Source: Symsagittifera roscoffensis
Lineage: Eukaryota > Xenacoelomorpha > Acoela > Convolutidae
Length of the DNA: 64,000 bases
Direction: 5' to 3'
Assembly (NCBI RefSeq): GCF_963678635.1
Contig: NC_087065.1
Span: 76,857,786 to 76,921,785, forward strand
The notes beneath the pieces are model-generated. The model ran no database searches and was not told the DNA's origin. It saw nothing but the letters and a program-made list of their open reading frames with translations. The translations under genes and the position numbers were made by a program. Shown one piece after another: positions 37,901-46,913 of the stretch. Position 1 is the stretch's first letter; each line of letters opens with the position of its first letter.

Positions 37901-40900
37901 AATTCAAATTGTTTCATTCAGTTACCTGGGTTTTGAACAGTTACTTTTTTCTAAAAAAAGCAATTCAAGCCAGAAAACTTTGAAAAATTTCAGGTCGTTC
38001 CATAGATGGTCTTTCAGGTTTCAGGTCTTAAAAGAAGCGATTTGGATGGCAAAAAATTTAGTATTTTTTTCTACTGAAAACCTTCAAGCTATAAAAACTG
38101 GAAACAATTTAAGTAATTTCATGACCGAATCATTTTTCGAAAAGATCAAATTTTTTCTTAAAAAGGCTATTTAAGCTACGAAATTTTGAAACATTTCAAA
38201 AATATTACATAGAGCAAATCGGTTGCAAAAAGTTTGAGACTTTCTTTTGCAAGCAATTCAAGCAAAAAAAAAACTTGGCAAGTTTTTGAGTTGTTTTATA
38301 CAAAAAATCAATTCGCGAAAAGTTCAGGTGTTATTTAAGAAAGCCATTGAAGTAATTTTGTAGAGAGTAATTTTAATTCAATTAATTTTATAGAACGAAT
38401 CGGTTCGCGAAAAACTCAAGTTTTTCATAGAAAGCTATTAAAAATATGAATCTTTAAAACGATATGAATCAGATGGTGAAAAATTTATGTTTTTTAAGCA
38501 AACTATTCCCGGTCTTTGAAAAAATTCTAGTTAATTCATAGACCGAAACGGTTTGCGAAAAGTTCAAGTTTTTCTTATAAGCTATTTAAGCTACAAGTAT
38601 TTGAAACGAATCGGAGTGTGAAAAAATTTCTAAACGAATTGGTTCAGCTATGAAACTTTAAAAAAATTTCAGAGCTTTAAAAGTTTTTTTTTATTATCAA
38701 TTTAATAGTTATTTCAGAGCACAAATCCGTTTTCTAAAAGCTACTGTTTCTAAGCATGGAAGTTGCTGTTTTTAGTTATTTCGTTTCCGACTGAATCAAT
38801 CTATAAACGCAAAACTTTGGACAAAAAGAGGGCAGGTGCTGCCTAGCCGTAGAGTTGAATCGAGTTGGTTTAAAAAATTTTTGACTATTTTCAAAAATAA
38901 TTTTAACAAGTTTCAGATTTTTGAACGATTGAAAGTTCTAGAAAGTTTGATTCTTAAACATTCTGATCTAAACCTTCATAAACGTTGAGTCCGATAGAAA
39001 AATTAAAACACTGCGTCCATGGCGCATTATGACTTTCAGTTAAATTGTACTAGTCTCCAATAATCAATCTGATCGCAAAATTATTGTTCGAATCAAACTA
39101 TTCAAGCTATGAAACTTCGGACATGCCAAATTAAGCCATGTAGTAAATCGGTTTAGAAAAAATAAAATATTTCTAATACGAATTAGTTCGCAAAAAGTTT
39201 TTCTAGACAAGCAAGATTTCAAATTATTTCAAACGTGGCGCTCGATAAAAAAAGTTAAAACGTTGCGTCAATAGCGCTTTAAAACTTTCATTGACTTTTT
39301 TTTAACTAACAATGACGCCGGTGAATTTGGAGTGTGGTGGCATGATGGCTGGTCCCCGTCCCCCTCTGCCGGTGGAAGTGAGGGGGCTAGTTGAGTCGAG
39401 GAACAGGGTGAGGTGAACTCCGAAGTAGCCTGCATTCAACTTACTCGCCTGGTATTTCACATCAGAGGGCATCCTCATCTGCGCACAGAACTTGTACTCC
39501 TACCACATCCACAGACATGTGTCAAATATCATCAACCATATAAAATTATTATTACTTTGACAATTCCTTGTATTTAAAGCTGTCATCATTATCTCAAAAT
39601 AGTCACTAGTAATAATCAAAAAAGATTTTGAGCAAACTTTTTCCGGTAGCAAAAATAGCCTAAAAATTTTATGAGGATTTTAGGCGCATTTTAGTCAAGG
39701 CAACAAGAATTATTGACATACAGTCTCAATTGAAATCTCCAGTAGCGGATTTGGGGCGAGAGTCGGGAGGGGGATTGGGGCTTACGCCCTCTCCTTCAGG
39801 GACTCCACCCTCTGCTGGCCCAAAAGATCCGCCTTAAGATACTATTTAAAAAGATCAATTTTTGGCCGGCAGTCTCAAAATTTTTGAAAAAGCGAGAATA
39901 TAAACTATTTTTCAGCAGAAAACTCGCGCCAAAACAAAACATAAGTTTTTGGTCAAAATTTTTAAAAGAAAAGTTAGAAACGCGTTTTTTGCCTGTTTTT
40001 CAAAACTCGACTGCAGCGCAGCAATTTTGACAAAAAAATCTCATATGAATCAATATTCTCAGAAATTTTCTGAGAAAAGTCTTTCCTCTCTGATAGCTGC
40101 CAAGATATTAAGTATTATCAAGAAAAAACATCGATCACCTGTTGAAAGATATTGACCCTTCCTGAAATTGATTATGTAATATTCGTTATTTCAAGCACAA
40201 ATCAAAACAACATGATTACTAAATCCAAAATGAGATAACTTTTCTAAAAAAATCAATGATCTCGATCGACCATACTCAAAGTATTGCATTATTGTCAATT
40301 TTCCCTTGCGACATGGCTTTGATGAGAATGTAATCAACTTCTTGCGTGTATTAACCAATAGGTAGAAAAAAATGAGTGAAAATGGTATCGAGTTAAAAAT
40401 TTACCGCCTATGGAGTTCCGCAAAGCTCATTGTTGGGGCCCCTTTATTCTGATGTGTAATCAAAATCTGCAGAATGTTTATCTGAAGTCAAAAATAAACT
40501 TGTAACCGAATATTGCAGCCCAATTTCTCCTAAAAGACTCAAAAGCAAACAACATAAAACACGTGAGAACGTGGCTGACTGAAGCAATTGCAGAAGGCCC
40601 CCAAAAAATCTTGACCTCTGTCTGGATGATACATTAAGCTTCAAGTTGCATTTTCAAAAACGTACAAAAGGACATCCCAAACTTCTTCAATTATCACAAG
40701 GCAGCACCCGGGTTCACTAATAGAAAAAAAACAATGATTTTTGTGAAGGCGCCAAGTCGTATTTTCTTTGAGTGCAAACTGGTGCCATCAAAATGTAAGT
40801 TTTTGGTCAACCTAGAAAAAAAACCTTAAATGCCGTTTTTGGCCTGTTTTTCAAAAATTCGACTGCGGCGCAGCCGATTTGGTCAAAAATACGTATGTGT

Positions 40901-43687
40901 AAATGTTATCAGAAACTTTCTGAGATAAAATTTTAAGACAAATCTTTACTCCCTCTGCGGACTACCATGATGTTAGGTATTATAAAAAATACATCGATCA
41001 ACTGTTGAATGTTATTGACCCTTCCTGAAATTGGTTTTTGAATTTTCGTTATTTCATGTCCAAAATCAAAACAACGCCATTACTAAATCGAAAAATGAGA
41101 TAACTATTCTGAAATAGTTATCTCATTATGTAAAATGAGATAACTGTTCTAAAATATTTCTAAATTCTATTCTCATCGAGGTATTGCATTATTACCAACA
41201 ATTTTCCCTTTCGACATAGCTTTGATAATGATGAGGATGTAATCAACTTCTAACATGAAGTAATCAATATCGATGTGCCTTGTAACTCCTTGGTGACCTG
41301 CCACCCTGTCAGTTTTACTCGAGATGCCAAATCTTCCAGCTTTTATTGAAAATTTCTTCACTCAGATCGCAAAGATTGCATCTGGGCAAAGCAAAAATTT
41401 TTAATAAGACCAGGTCAATCGGAAAACCAGTTCTACCTTTTTGGGAGATTACAAAACAAATAATCCGATATAATTTACAACAGGAAAGCTCGTAACCTGA
41501 AAACAACAACAAAAATACAGGGTTCTATCACGCAAGATCGAAAAAAGATACTTTTACAATATGGTTTTCTCCCAATATGCCAAAAAACTGCTTGCTTCCG
41601 TGAACGCAAAAATCTTGAAGAAAAGAAGCAAATCAATGTTTTATCGTCTATGGAGTTCCACAAGGGCCAGCTTTGGGCCCATTTTTTTATCTGTACGAAA
41701 AATCTGCCAAATGCTTGTCTAAAATAAAAAAAACTCCTATACCAATTATTGCAGCCTAATTTCTCCTAAAAGACTCAAAAATAAATAACACAGAAAAGGT
41801 TAGAATGTGGCTGACTGAAAAAAAAAATTAACTCTTAAATTTGATAAAAACAAAAAACCTGAAAATTGGACCAAAATCAACACAAATGATCATTTCAATT
41901 GTAGAAAGACCCCCAAAACATCTTGACCGCTATCTGGATAATAAGTTGAGCTACAAGTTGCATTTTCAAAAATTTTCAAAATTATATCTCAAAAAGCTTC
42001 TATAATCAGAAGGCAGCACCTGTGTTTACTAATTAATTAAGCAATCAGCGACCAAGCACATTTTGACAAATTCTCATATAAAAAAAAGTAAATTCAGGTT
42101 ACGAAACAGAAAAAAATGACGAGCTACAAGAAAAAAAAATCAAAATAAAGGTTTGTCAATTATTAAATAATTTCTTTGCGTCAGAAAAAACTTAATCAAC
42201 GGCTTATGAAACTGTCAATCAATCAACTAAATTCAATTCTGCTTTGCATACGGCATTTGTGATAACAAGTAGCTGATGAAAAAATTTTGGTAGCCAGAAA
42301 TTCAACTGTTATTTTTATTGTTCGCTCATGAAGACACCACTCGATAGGCAGCTTACTGACTTTTTTTATTCTCCCAAGACAGCAAATCAGCAAATTTCAA
42401 CTGTTAATTTGTATGAGTAATGATTGAAACAGTTGCCTTGTTGAAACCAAGTTTATCATGATTACTTCTGCGGAAATGTGACCAAAAAGCAACCGGGACT
42501 AGGTAAACGTTGAATTAGTTAAAATCAAACAAACTGCTTAAAATTATTGAATAACTGTTTTTTTTCGATTAGTTATGTAGTGCTGCCTACGAGGTTTTGG
42601 ACCTTTTTCAGAAATATCTTTTTTTTGTCCCGCCGCACTCGCCTGGTGAAAGTAGGGTGTGAAAAACTCGGCACAATTGATAAACTCATCCTGCGCAGTG
42701 ACAGTGTAGTTCTTTATTGTACAGTCCACAACATAGTCTGCTATGCTTGGTGTCGTCCCCTCTTCCTTGTCTCCCTCTCTCGTCCTCTCTGACGATGAAT
42801 CATTACTTTCGGCTGATGCACTTTTCTCGTCCGTTTCACCATGGGAAGAATACTCGTCCTGAAAAGAGAGAGTTAAATTATTACTAATTTGCTTAACTCA
42901 AAACCATGCTGAAAAGAGCAATCATCAGAAGTGGTCGAGTGATATATCACATTAAAGCATTCTCAGTCGAGATTCGAACAAAAGTTAAAAACTTTCAAAA
43001 GTTATCCCAGGTTAAATTTCAGCGAGTAAAGCGATCGAGTATACTTCATTTAATGAAACTTGGTCATTTAGGCTAATAAGACTTCTCTTTACTGAAAGGA
43101 AAACTAGTTTTGGAAGCTTCATTTACCGCTCCATTGCCAACCAAAGAAGTCTGAAAACGTTTCGTATTTTTTGAAATATTTTCTTCATTTTGTTGTTTGG
43201 TATTCATTTTTTGAAGACAACTGTGATCGAATAAGCCTAATTCACAAATGAGCGGTGGTGAATTGGTTACGTTTTCACCCCTGAATCGAAAGGTCGGATG
43301 TTCGCGGCCCACCGTCAACCCTGCTCGTTGCTTGAGGGTGAAGTAACAGTACACAACCCAGAAAAATAACCATAAAAGTTGCATGTAGTTCTTAAGTAAA
43401 GACACAACACCGATTCGCCGTAATGAGCTGTACAGCTCGTATGTTTGTCCTTTCCCTCGTGTATAAATGGTCTAAGTTTATGCGCGTTTTTATACTTCTC
43501 TCATACCACCACGCACAAAAAACAACACTAATTTTATTTTAATTGTAGTTTGTTTATGAATGTGGTCGGAACAGTCTGTGCTACTCGCACAGCAACCGGC
43601 TATCATTCTTTATTTCTCTATATTTTTTCTGGGCTGTAAAATTTGCCTCACCCGTAGACAACGAATGCGGATCATGGTGGACCTCGA

Positions 43688-43728
<41 letters not shown>

Positions 43729-46700
43729 GCCGGATCTAAATAACTATCCCCTTCCCCTAGGATGTCTACTAAGGAATCTCACCAATTTTGGGTAATATTA
43801 GTGATTTGGCGTTAGAACTTTCAAGTAACAATACTAATTTTGCTGCTCTCTGATTGGTCAAAAATTCCAAAAAATCGCTGATTTATTCTCCTTAAATATC
43901 TCCCTTCTCGCTCCCCCAATTTTATTCAGAGCCACTTAGATTGGCAGCGAAGCATATTACTACTAACTGTACGACATGTTCCAAATACAATGATGCAAAA
44001 GCGCCCGCTGTTTTTCGCCTAAGGGTTTTTGACAATTCAGCTGCAGCAGCTCCTCAACCGAATTCGTCTTTTTTTGTAAAAAAAAAACAGCAAGCATAAA
44101 GTAGTCAACTCGGATGCCAGTCGCATTCTGGGCTGATATAGTTCAGAAATCAAGTTAGTAACCAAATTCCGAGCGGGCAACAATGCCAGATCAGACATAA
44201 GTCCGTTACAGTTGGGTTGATTTTAGTATTAATTGGCTAGTAGTGACATTGCAGCTCCAGACATTTCGTACTGAACAGGGAAGTAAAATTATTTAACAAA
44301 CCGGCTGCTTATGAATCAATTGGAGTGCATGGTAATCGAATCATTGGGCAATGTACTATACGTAACTTCAGTTTCTGCATGCTTCGATGAAAATGTTGAA
44401 AGAACCGAAAAACAATACCAAAAAATTGAAAGATTAATTACTTCAAAACGTACACACTCAACGCAAAAAGAGAACCAAATGAACAATCTTCCTCTTAAAT
44501 CATACTAGGAAGGTGATCTTTCACTTGATTAAGTTTCAGCCAATCAGATTCGAGCATAGTACATGGAAGCTTTACTGCTTGAATTTGCCATTTAATTTAG
44601 GGGGGATTGTTCATATGGGCTCAAAAACACATTCAGCGCAATAAGTGTGCAGCTAAGTTTGGCTTTCAGGTCATTTTATCTAAGACAATCTGAGAACGTA
44701 CGTACTCAGATGGTCTTAGGTAAAATGACGTGAACGGCAAACTTAGCTGCACACTTCGCAATTTTTGAAAAAGTCAAAGTCAAAATAACACCTGACAATC
44801 TCCAAACAAATTGTTAAATTAAATGTCCCTATTTGCGATAATTTTATCACAACTTTTGGATCGAAGAAAGAAGTGTTGGTTTTTAAATTGGCTATCAAAA
44901 AATCTGGTGCCTTAACATTACAAAATTTAACAGTAAATCGAGCAATCACCTAATTAAATCAGTCGAAGACAGCTCCTATTGCGTTGTGGAATGCTCTAGA
45001 CCACGTGATCTAGGGTATTCCACAACGCAGTAGGAGCTGTCTTTGACTGAATTAATGAATGAATGAATGAGTCTAATTACATACCTACAAACAGCTATAT
45101 GGGTGCCTATACGTCATTATTTAAAAACCTAGCAAACTGGCAGTTGGAAAAAAGACAAGAACAGAAGGAAACAATCTTGCTTTTGTAAAAAAAAATCTTT
45201 ACTTTCGAATTTCGAAGAAAAACAGATGGCCTTAAAGCTCTTTAAATTTCTAGAATAAATTATGTTGACTTTTTTAAATGAATGAACACAAGTTGAGAAA
45301 ACTGGATCAATAGGCAAAATTTTTATTCCGCTGAGAAATCTGATAATTTAACTTTCTTTCGAACTTAGAAGTCGATCACGTTTTTCGCGGCCTCAACGCT
45401 TTTGCTGTTCGGTAGTGGAGTTTTCCTTCCTTTTAATAATGGAAACGCGCAGACTTTAAAATCACATGTCAGACCGCAAAAAAAATCAAAACTAAGCACG
45501 AATAAATTTCAACACTTTTTCCTGAAAAAAAGTCACCAGTATGTTCGAGTCTTCACTATGTTCGTTACTATTTAACAATTCATGAAAAAAACTTATCTAT
45601 AAATGAAACGAGTTTCTGCCCAAGTCATCATCCGAAAAGTTGAACACAAGTGAAGCTGCGCTTTGCAAACACTAGCGAAAACGTGACAAATAGCAGATCT
45701 ATGAAGTGCAATAAGAGACATTAGAAATAAGCCTCGAATTAGTAAAATTTCGGCTACGTCTCGGATTCGCTCTGCGACCTAAAGATTACGAGTCTCACGC
45801 ATTAGCAACTCAGTCACGGACACTTAATAAATCACAAATACTAGCCACAAATAAAGCAGAGAACAGATTCTATGAAATTTCCAACTATTTTAATGAACAC
45901 TTTTATTTGCGAGCTTAGTTAGAAAAAAGGAAGGTTCGTACTAATACACTAACGCTCGCAAGCTTACTAGTATAATGAAAGGGATATGGAAACTTCCAAA
46001 CCTATTGTTAATGAAGTTCAACATATCCGTGGCGCCTTTTCAGATTAGTTTATGGTGTCAAGATTATAAGCAAAAAACGGCCCAAAGTTTCCCAATTTAT
46101 TATAACAATCTGGTTTTTTTTTCAGAGAATGTCAGCTTCAGCTTTTGTTGAAATATGCAAATTTTCAACTTTCTAACAGACAGAAGATTGTTCGTCAAAA
46201 AATCATTTAAAAACGTTCACCTAATGCATATACATAATTTGCATAATAATTGCAAAAACTTTCAGATGACAATTAATTTAGAACAAACAATATGCTGATT
46301 TTGAACAATGCTGTGCAGATTTGAAATGTCAGATTACTTCGAGATACATTACGTTGCTTGAAAAACTATTTTTTCTGTTTTTACACTATACTGTCTGTTG
46401 AAACTTCAACAATCCTTGGTAGCATGGATACTGAGTTTCAAGAACTTGGAACAGACAAAATCGATTAATATAAGAAATCTTCCAGTTTGATCAAAATCTG
46501 CAAATTTAGGCATCTTGAAACAATTGTTGTCTGACAAAAGTAGCTTGTTATCTGAAATACGTATTTTGCTGTTTTGAATTAAGTCTGTCTGTTCAACCTT
46601 TTTGCAACTCTCTAGAGTGGCTGAATTTTGAACAGGCAAAGTAAATTAAAAAGAGCAAATGACGTATTATATAGCTTTTTATTATATAAGGTTCCTGTAA

Positions 46701-46913
46701 GATATGTCTGACCTGAGTTTCTTGTGCAGAACAAATGATGAGGTCTGGGAATGCGGCATTGGCGACTGAGGTGGAAGCTGCGGTTGTCGTGATCGTCGAA
46801 CTGCCGCTGGTCTTCGACAGATAAGTGAGGTCTATTATGAAAGGACGTCCTTGATACTCCTTCACACATTTGATCACCACAAGCAGGAACACAAGACCCG
46901 CCACCACCCTCGC
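28753..46913 (-). CDS. DEG/ENaC-family (degenerin/ASIC-like) sodium channel subunit, multi-exon, 5' end not found
   Basis: A subunit of a trimeric amiloride-sensitive-type cation channel of the plasma membrane. Supported exons (minus strand): 46913-46713, 42858-42643, 39499-39311, 36346-36222, 32353-32298 (tentative), 30752-30630 and 28932-28753. The order matches family topology: TM1 followed by FPDLIIC (family FPAVTIC), an extracellular Cys pair, GYFGVHLTLFLDS (family GL-x-LxLx block), TPPGGFSVKVIYQKIYHVKL (family PG-x-E-x-x-x-V post-finger strand), a pre-TM2 strand, then LLSNIGGCLGMFLGTS, matching LLxDIGGQxGLFxGAS. Exons join in consistent phase (mostly phase 0). The N-terminal cytosolic HG-motif exon was not found. 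Fewer than 60 residues between the post-finger strand and TM2 are accounted for, against roughly 130 in ASIC1, so thumb exons are missing from my model or the domain is reduced. One intron has a GC donor. The ligand or gating stimulus cannot be told. Confidence 0.82.
30040..30106 (-). mobile_element. tRNA-like SINE head
   Basis: Minus strand shows an A box, TAGCGTAGAGGTAGGGTA, and about 30 bases later a B box, GGGTTTGAACCTC. Too degenerate for a functional tRNA; likely a SINE head in the last intron of the channel gene. Confidence 0.45.
30630..30752 (-). CDS. DEG/ENaC gene, pre-TM2 exon
   Basis: Up to 41 codons ending phase 0 at AAG|GTACTT. KIYRKFLHIHVVANVDSDPE and then IQTEK aligns with the strand before TM2 of ASIC (family pattern: hydrophobic strand, then acidic turn) and runs straight into the TM2 exon. 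Two acceptors are possible, TTAG|GGAAAT (drawn) or CCAG|AACCC about 37 bases inside. Confidence 0.72.
31210..31318. repeat. ~40-bp tandem duplication preceding the SINE
   Basis: TATATGACTATTTTTTCAAG...ATCTATC and TATACGACTATTTTTTCAAG...GTCTATC are adjacent imperfect copies. Confidence 0.7.
31319..31540 (+). mobile_element. tRNA-derived SINE, full length with target-site duplication
   Basis: Flanked by identical 11-mers aagggtctatc (31308-31318, 31541-31551). The tRNA-like head has an A box in TGGTCAAGTGGGTTAGGC and a B box GTTCGAATCC (31391-31400). It is followed by a GC-rich body and a poly(A) tail. Lies in an intron of the channel gene, antisense to it. Confidence 0.85.
31665..31870. other. 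GC-rich island of unknown nature
   Basis: About 200 bp (TTCCTGTACGAATGAGGTG ... CACGAAGAAGCGCGCTTGCC), much richer in G and C than its surroundings and preceded by an alternating TATAT tract. No long frame and no match to the exons. Could be part of a solo LTR or other repeat. Confidence 0.35.
32298..32353 (-). CDS. DEG/ENaC gene, tentative small thumb exon
   Basis: 56 nt with a strong acceptor (TTTGTTTCAG|G) and donor GATA|GTTAGT. In the phase required by the previous exon it reads SHVCRNKRLMEAAANISD, weakly like the Cys-containing thumb helix of the family. It joins exon 30752-30630 in phase only if that exon starts at the internal acceptor CCAG|AACCC. Without that splice the frame ends at TAG, four bases past the donor, so it could also be an alternative last exon. 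Confidence 0.45.
32496..33219. mobile_element. Foldback element with ~310-bp inverted arms, TA target site (Tc1/mariner-like MITE)
   Basis: Left arm 32496-32806 and right arm 32918-33219 are near-perfect inverse copies around a ~110-bp spacer. Ends are CAGTGCTGATTTAAATTAAC and its inverse, flanked by TA on both sides (32494-32495, 33220-33221). The TA target and CAGTGCTG start suit Tc1/mariner. No transposase frame. Confidence 0.85.
33930..34450 (+). mobile_element. Repeat family 2 copy, diverged
   Basis: Matches 55690-56240 over GTTTTCAACGCAAAATCAGG, GTGCAGGCTTACAATAGCC and the CACAGAGAAAACGAACTCTAG segment. Confidence 0.6.
36222..36346 (-). CDS. DEG/ENaC gene, extracellular exon 4 (post-finger strand)
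   Basis: 125 nt, acceptor CTTTTTAG|GTG, donor CAGAG|GTAACG, leaving phase 2. Encodes VGLQASSDDW followed by STPPGGFSVKVIYQKIYHVK, matching the DEG/ENaC pattern of a Pro-Gly turn, a beta strand with alternating Val/Ile and a basic residue before the thumb. Confidence 0.8.
36885..36955 (-). mobile_element. tRNA-like SINE fragment
   Basis: Minus strand shows TACCGTAGCAGAATTGTAAG (A-box-like) and AAGTTTGAATCAC (B-box-like) at tRNA spacing; degenerate. Confidence 0.35.
37160..39240. repeat. Satellite-like array of diverged ~80-bp monomers in a DEG/ENaC intron
   Basis: About 25 monomers share the order CTATTCAAGCTATGAAACTT - TTTCAGGTTATTTCATAGA - CGAATCGGTTCGCGAAAAG - TTCAAGTTTTTCTA. Good units lie at 37430-37515 and 38500-38590; spacing of the CAAGCTATGAAA part is usually 75-90 bp. 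No long ORF spans the array. Confidence 0.75.
39311..39499 (-). CDS. DEG/ENaC gene, extracellular exon 3 (palm beta strands)
   Basis: 63 codons, phase 0, acceptor GGTAG|GAG and donor ATT|GTTAGT. Contains EYKFCAQMRM, then LNAGYFGVHLTLFLDS, aligning with the family 'GL-x-LxLxL' palm strand, then a Gly/Pro-rich turn and HSKFTGVI leading into the next exon. The upstream pyrimidine tract is poor. Confidence 0.8.
39740..40790. repeat. Tandem duplication, unit A (hAT-MITE remnant plus LINE RT remnant)
   Basis: Starts with a hAT-type end (CAGTAGCGGATTTGG). From about 39930 it parallels unit B (40790-42020), e.g. TATTGACCCTTCCTGAAATTG in both, with a ~340-bp deletion relative to B. Confidence 0.7.
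40400..40700 (+). pseudogene. LINE (non-LTR retrotransposon) reverse-transcriptase remnant A
   Basis: YGVPQSSLLGPLYS at about 40409-40450 is the RT motif GVPQGSxLGPLLF. The downstream WLTEAIAE and TSVWMI segments appear in mixed frames. No intact ORF. Confidence 0.7.
40790..42020. repeat. Tandem duplication, unit B
   Basis: Second, longer copy. Contains GACTGCGGCGCAGCCGATTT, the TTATTGACCCTTCCTGAAAT segment and the LINE remnant. Small internal duplications of AAAATGAGATAACT occur near 41090-41150. Confidence 0.7.
41530..42010 (+). pseudogene. LINE reverse-transcriptase remnant B
   Basis: YGVPQGPALGPFFYL (about 41649-41695) is the same RT motif. Downstream are VRMWLTE and LDRYLDNKLSYKLHFQKF, which corresponds to the family 'FLGVxxDxxLxxxxHI' block. 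Frameshifts and stops throughout. Confidence 0.75.
42643..42858 (-). CDS. DEG/ENaC gene, extracellular exon 2 (acidic/Ser insert, Cys pair; GC donor)
   Basis: 72 codons, acceptor CTTTTCAG|GAC. The first 35 residues are very polar (Asp, Glu, Ser), an insertion unlike ASIC. Then DYVVDCTIKNYTV and FINCAEFFTPYF give the Cys pair and aromatic cluster expected after the first finger. The frame fits the next exon only if the donor is CAG|GCGAGT (GC donor). The nearby GT donors would shift the next exon into a frame with a stop. Confidence 0.78.
43073..43384 (-). CDS. Possible small secreted/TM-type ORF within the DEG/ENaC intron
   Basis: An uninterrupted minus-strand frame of 103 residues from the ATG at 43384 starts MQLLWLFFWVVYCYFTL, a plausible signal peptide or membrane segment, followed by polar sequence with NVTNSPPLICELGLFDHSC. 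The frame stays open a further ~24 codons upstream (QTYELYSSLRRIG...). A TATA-like box lies about 105 bases upstream of the ATG. The hydrophobic segment followed by PPLIC faintly recalls DEG/ENaC TM1 and FPAVTIC. However, the ORF sits between two stretches (42930-43040, 43505-43610) that match a dispersed repeat, so it may be repeat-internal sequence. No homologue recognised. Confidence 0.25.
   Translation of the reverse strand: MQLLWLFFWVVYCYFTLKQRAGLTVGREHPTFRFRGENVTNSPPLICELGLFDHSCLQKMNTKQQNEENISKNTKRFQTSLVGNGAVNEASKTSFPFSKEKSY
43488..43494 (-). promoter_or_regulatory. TATA-like box
   Basis: TATAAAA on the minus strand inside GAAGTATAAAAACGCGC, about 105 bases upstream of the ATG of the 103-residue ORF. 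AT-rich DNA makes chance matches common; the GC-rich sequence right after the box is the only extra support. Confidence 0.25.
43690..43723. repeat. (GA)n microsatellite
   Basis: About 16 uninterrupted GA units. Confidence 0.95.
44642..44757. mobile_element. Small hairpin (foldback) element 1
   Basis: TAAGTGTGCAGCTAAGTTTG and its inverse fold into an almost perfect ~55-bp stem with a tiny loop near CGTACGTAC. Flanks share CGCAAT/GCGCAAT, a probable 6-base target duplication. Confidence 0.75.
44961..45050. mobile_element. Small hairpin (foldback) element 2
   Basis: TCAGTCGAAGACAGCTCCTA...GTGGAAT and its inverse form a ~40-bp stem around CTCTAGACCACGTGATCTAG. Flanks share ATTAA. A short (AATG)4 run follows at 45053-45070. 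Different sequence from element 1, 200 bp away. Confidence 0.75.
45700..45830 (-). mobile_element. Possible tRNA-like SINE fragment
   Basis: Minus strand GACTCGTAATCTTTAGGTCG then GCGAATCCGAG resembles an anticodon arm followed by a B box. Weak. Confidence 0.3.
46713..46913 (-). CDS. DEG/ENaC gene, TM1 exon
   Basis: 67 codons, phase 0, acceptor TTTAG|GCG and donor CTCAG|GTCAGA. The hydrophobic segment VVAGLVFLLVVI is TM1; after a Ser/Thr-rich linker (TSGSSTITTTAASTS), FPDLIICSAQETQ corresponds to the family FPAVTICN motif. A preceding exon must supply the cytosolic N-terminus and probably the start codon; I could not find it upstream. Confidence 0.82.

Larger units (their letters stand above)
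42930..43610 (+). mobile_element. Repeat family 2 copy with distinct interior
   Basis: Left part (GTGATATATCACATTAAAGC) matches 55800 onward. The right part has ACCACGCACAAAAAACAACAC and ends GTGGTCGGAACAGTCTGTGC-TACTC-GCACAGCAACCGGCTAT, i.e. a hairpin end. The middle (43050-43500) holds the 103-residue ORF and is not shared with other copies. Confidence 0.5.

Noticed and set aside
37160-39240. Regularly spaced repeats considered as a CRISPR-like array
   Set aside because: Units are ~80 bp, diverged along their whole length without spacer/repeat alternation, in a eukaryotic intron.
46406-46639. 77-codon minus-strand frame downstream of the TM1 exon
   Set aside because: It begins past the TM1-exon donor in another frame and encodes nothing recognisable; treated as intron.
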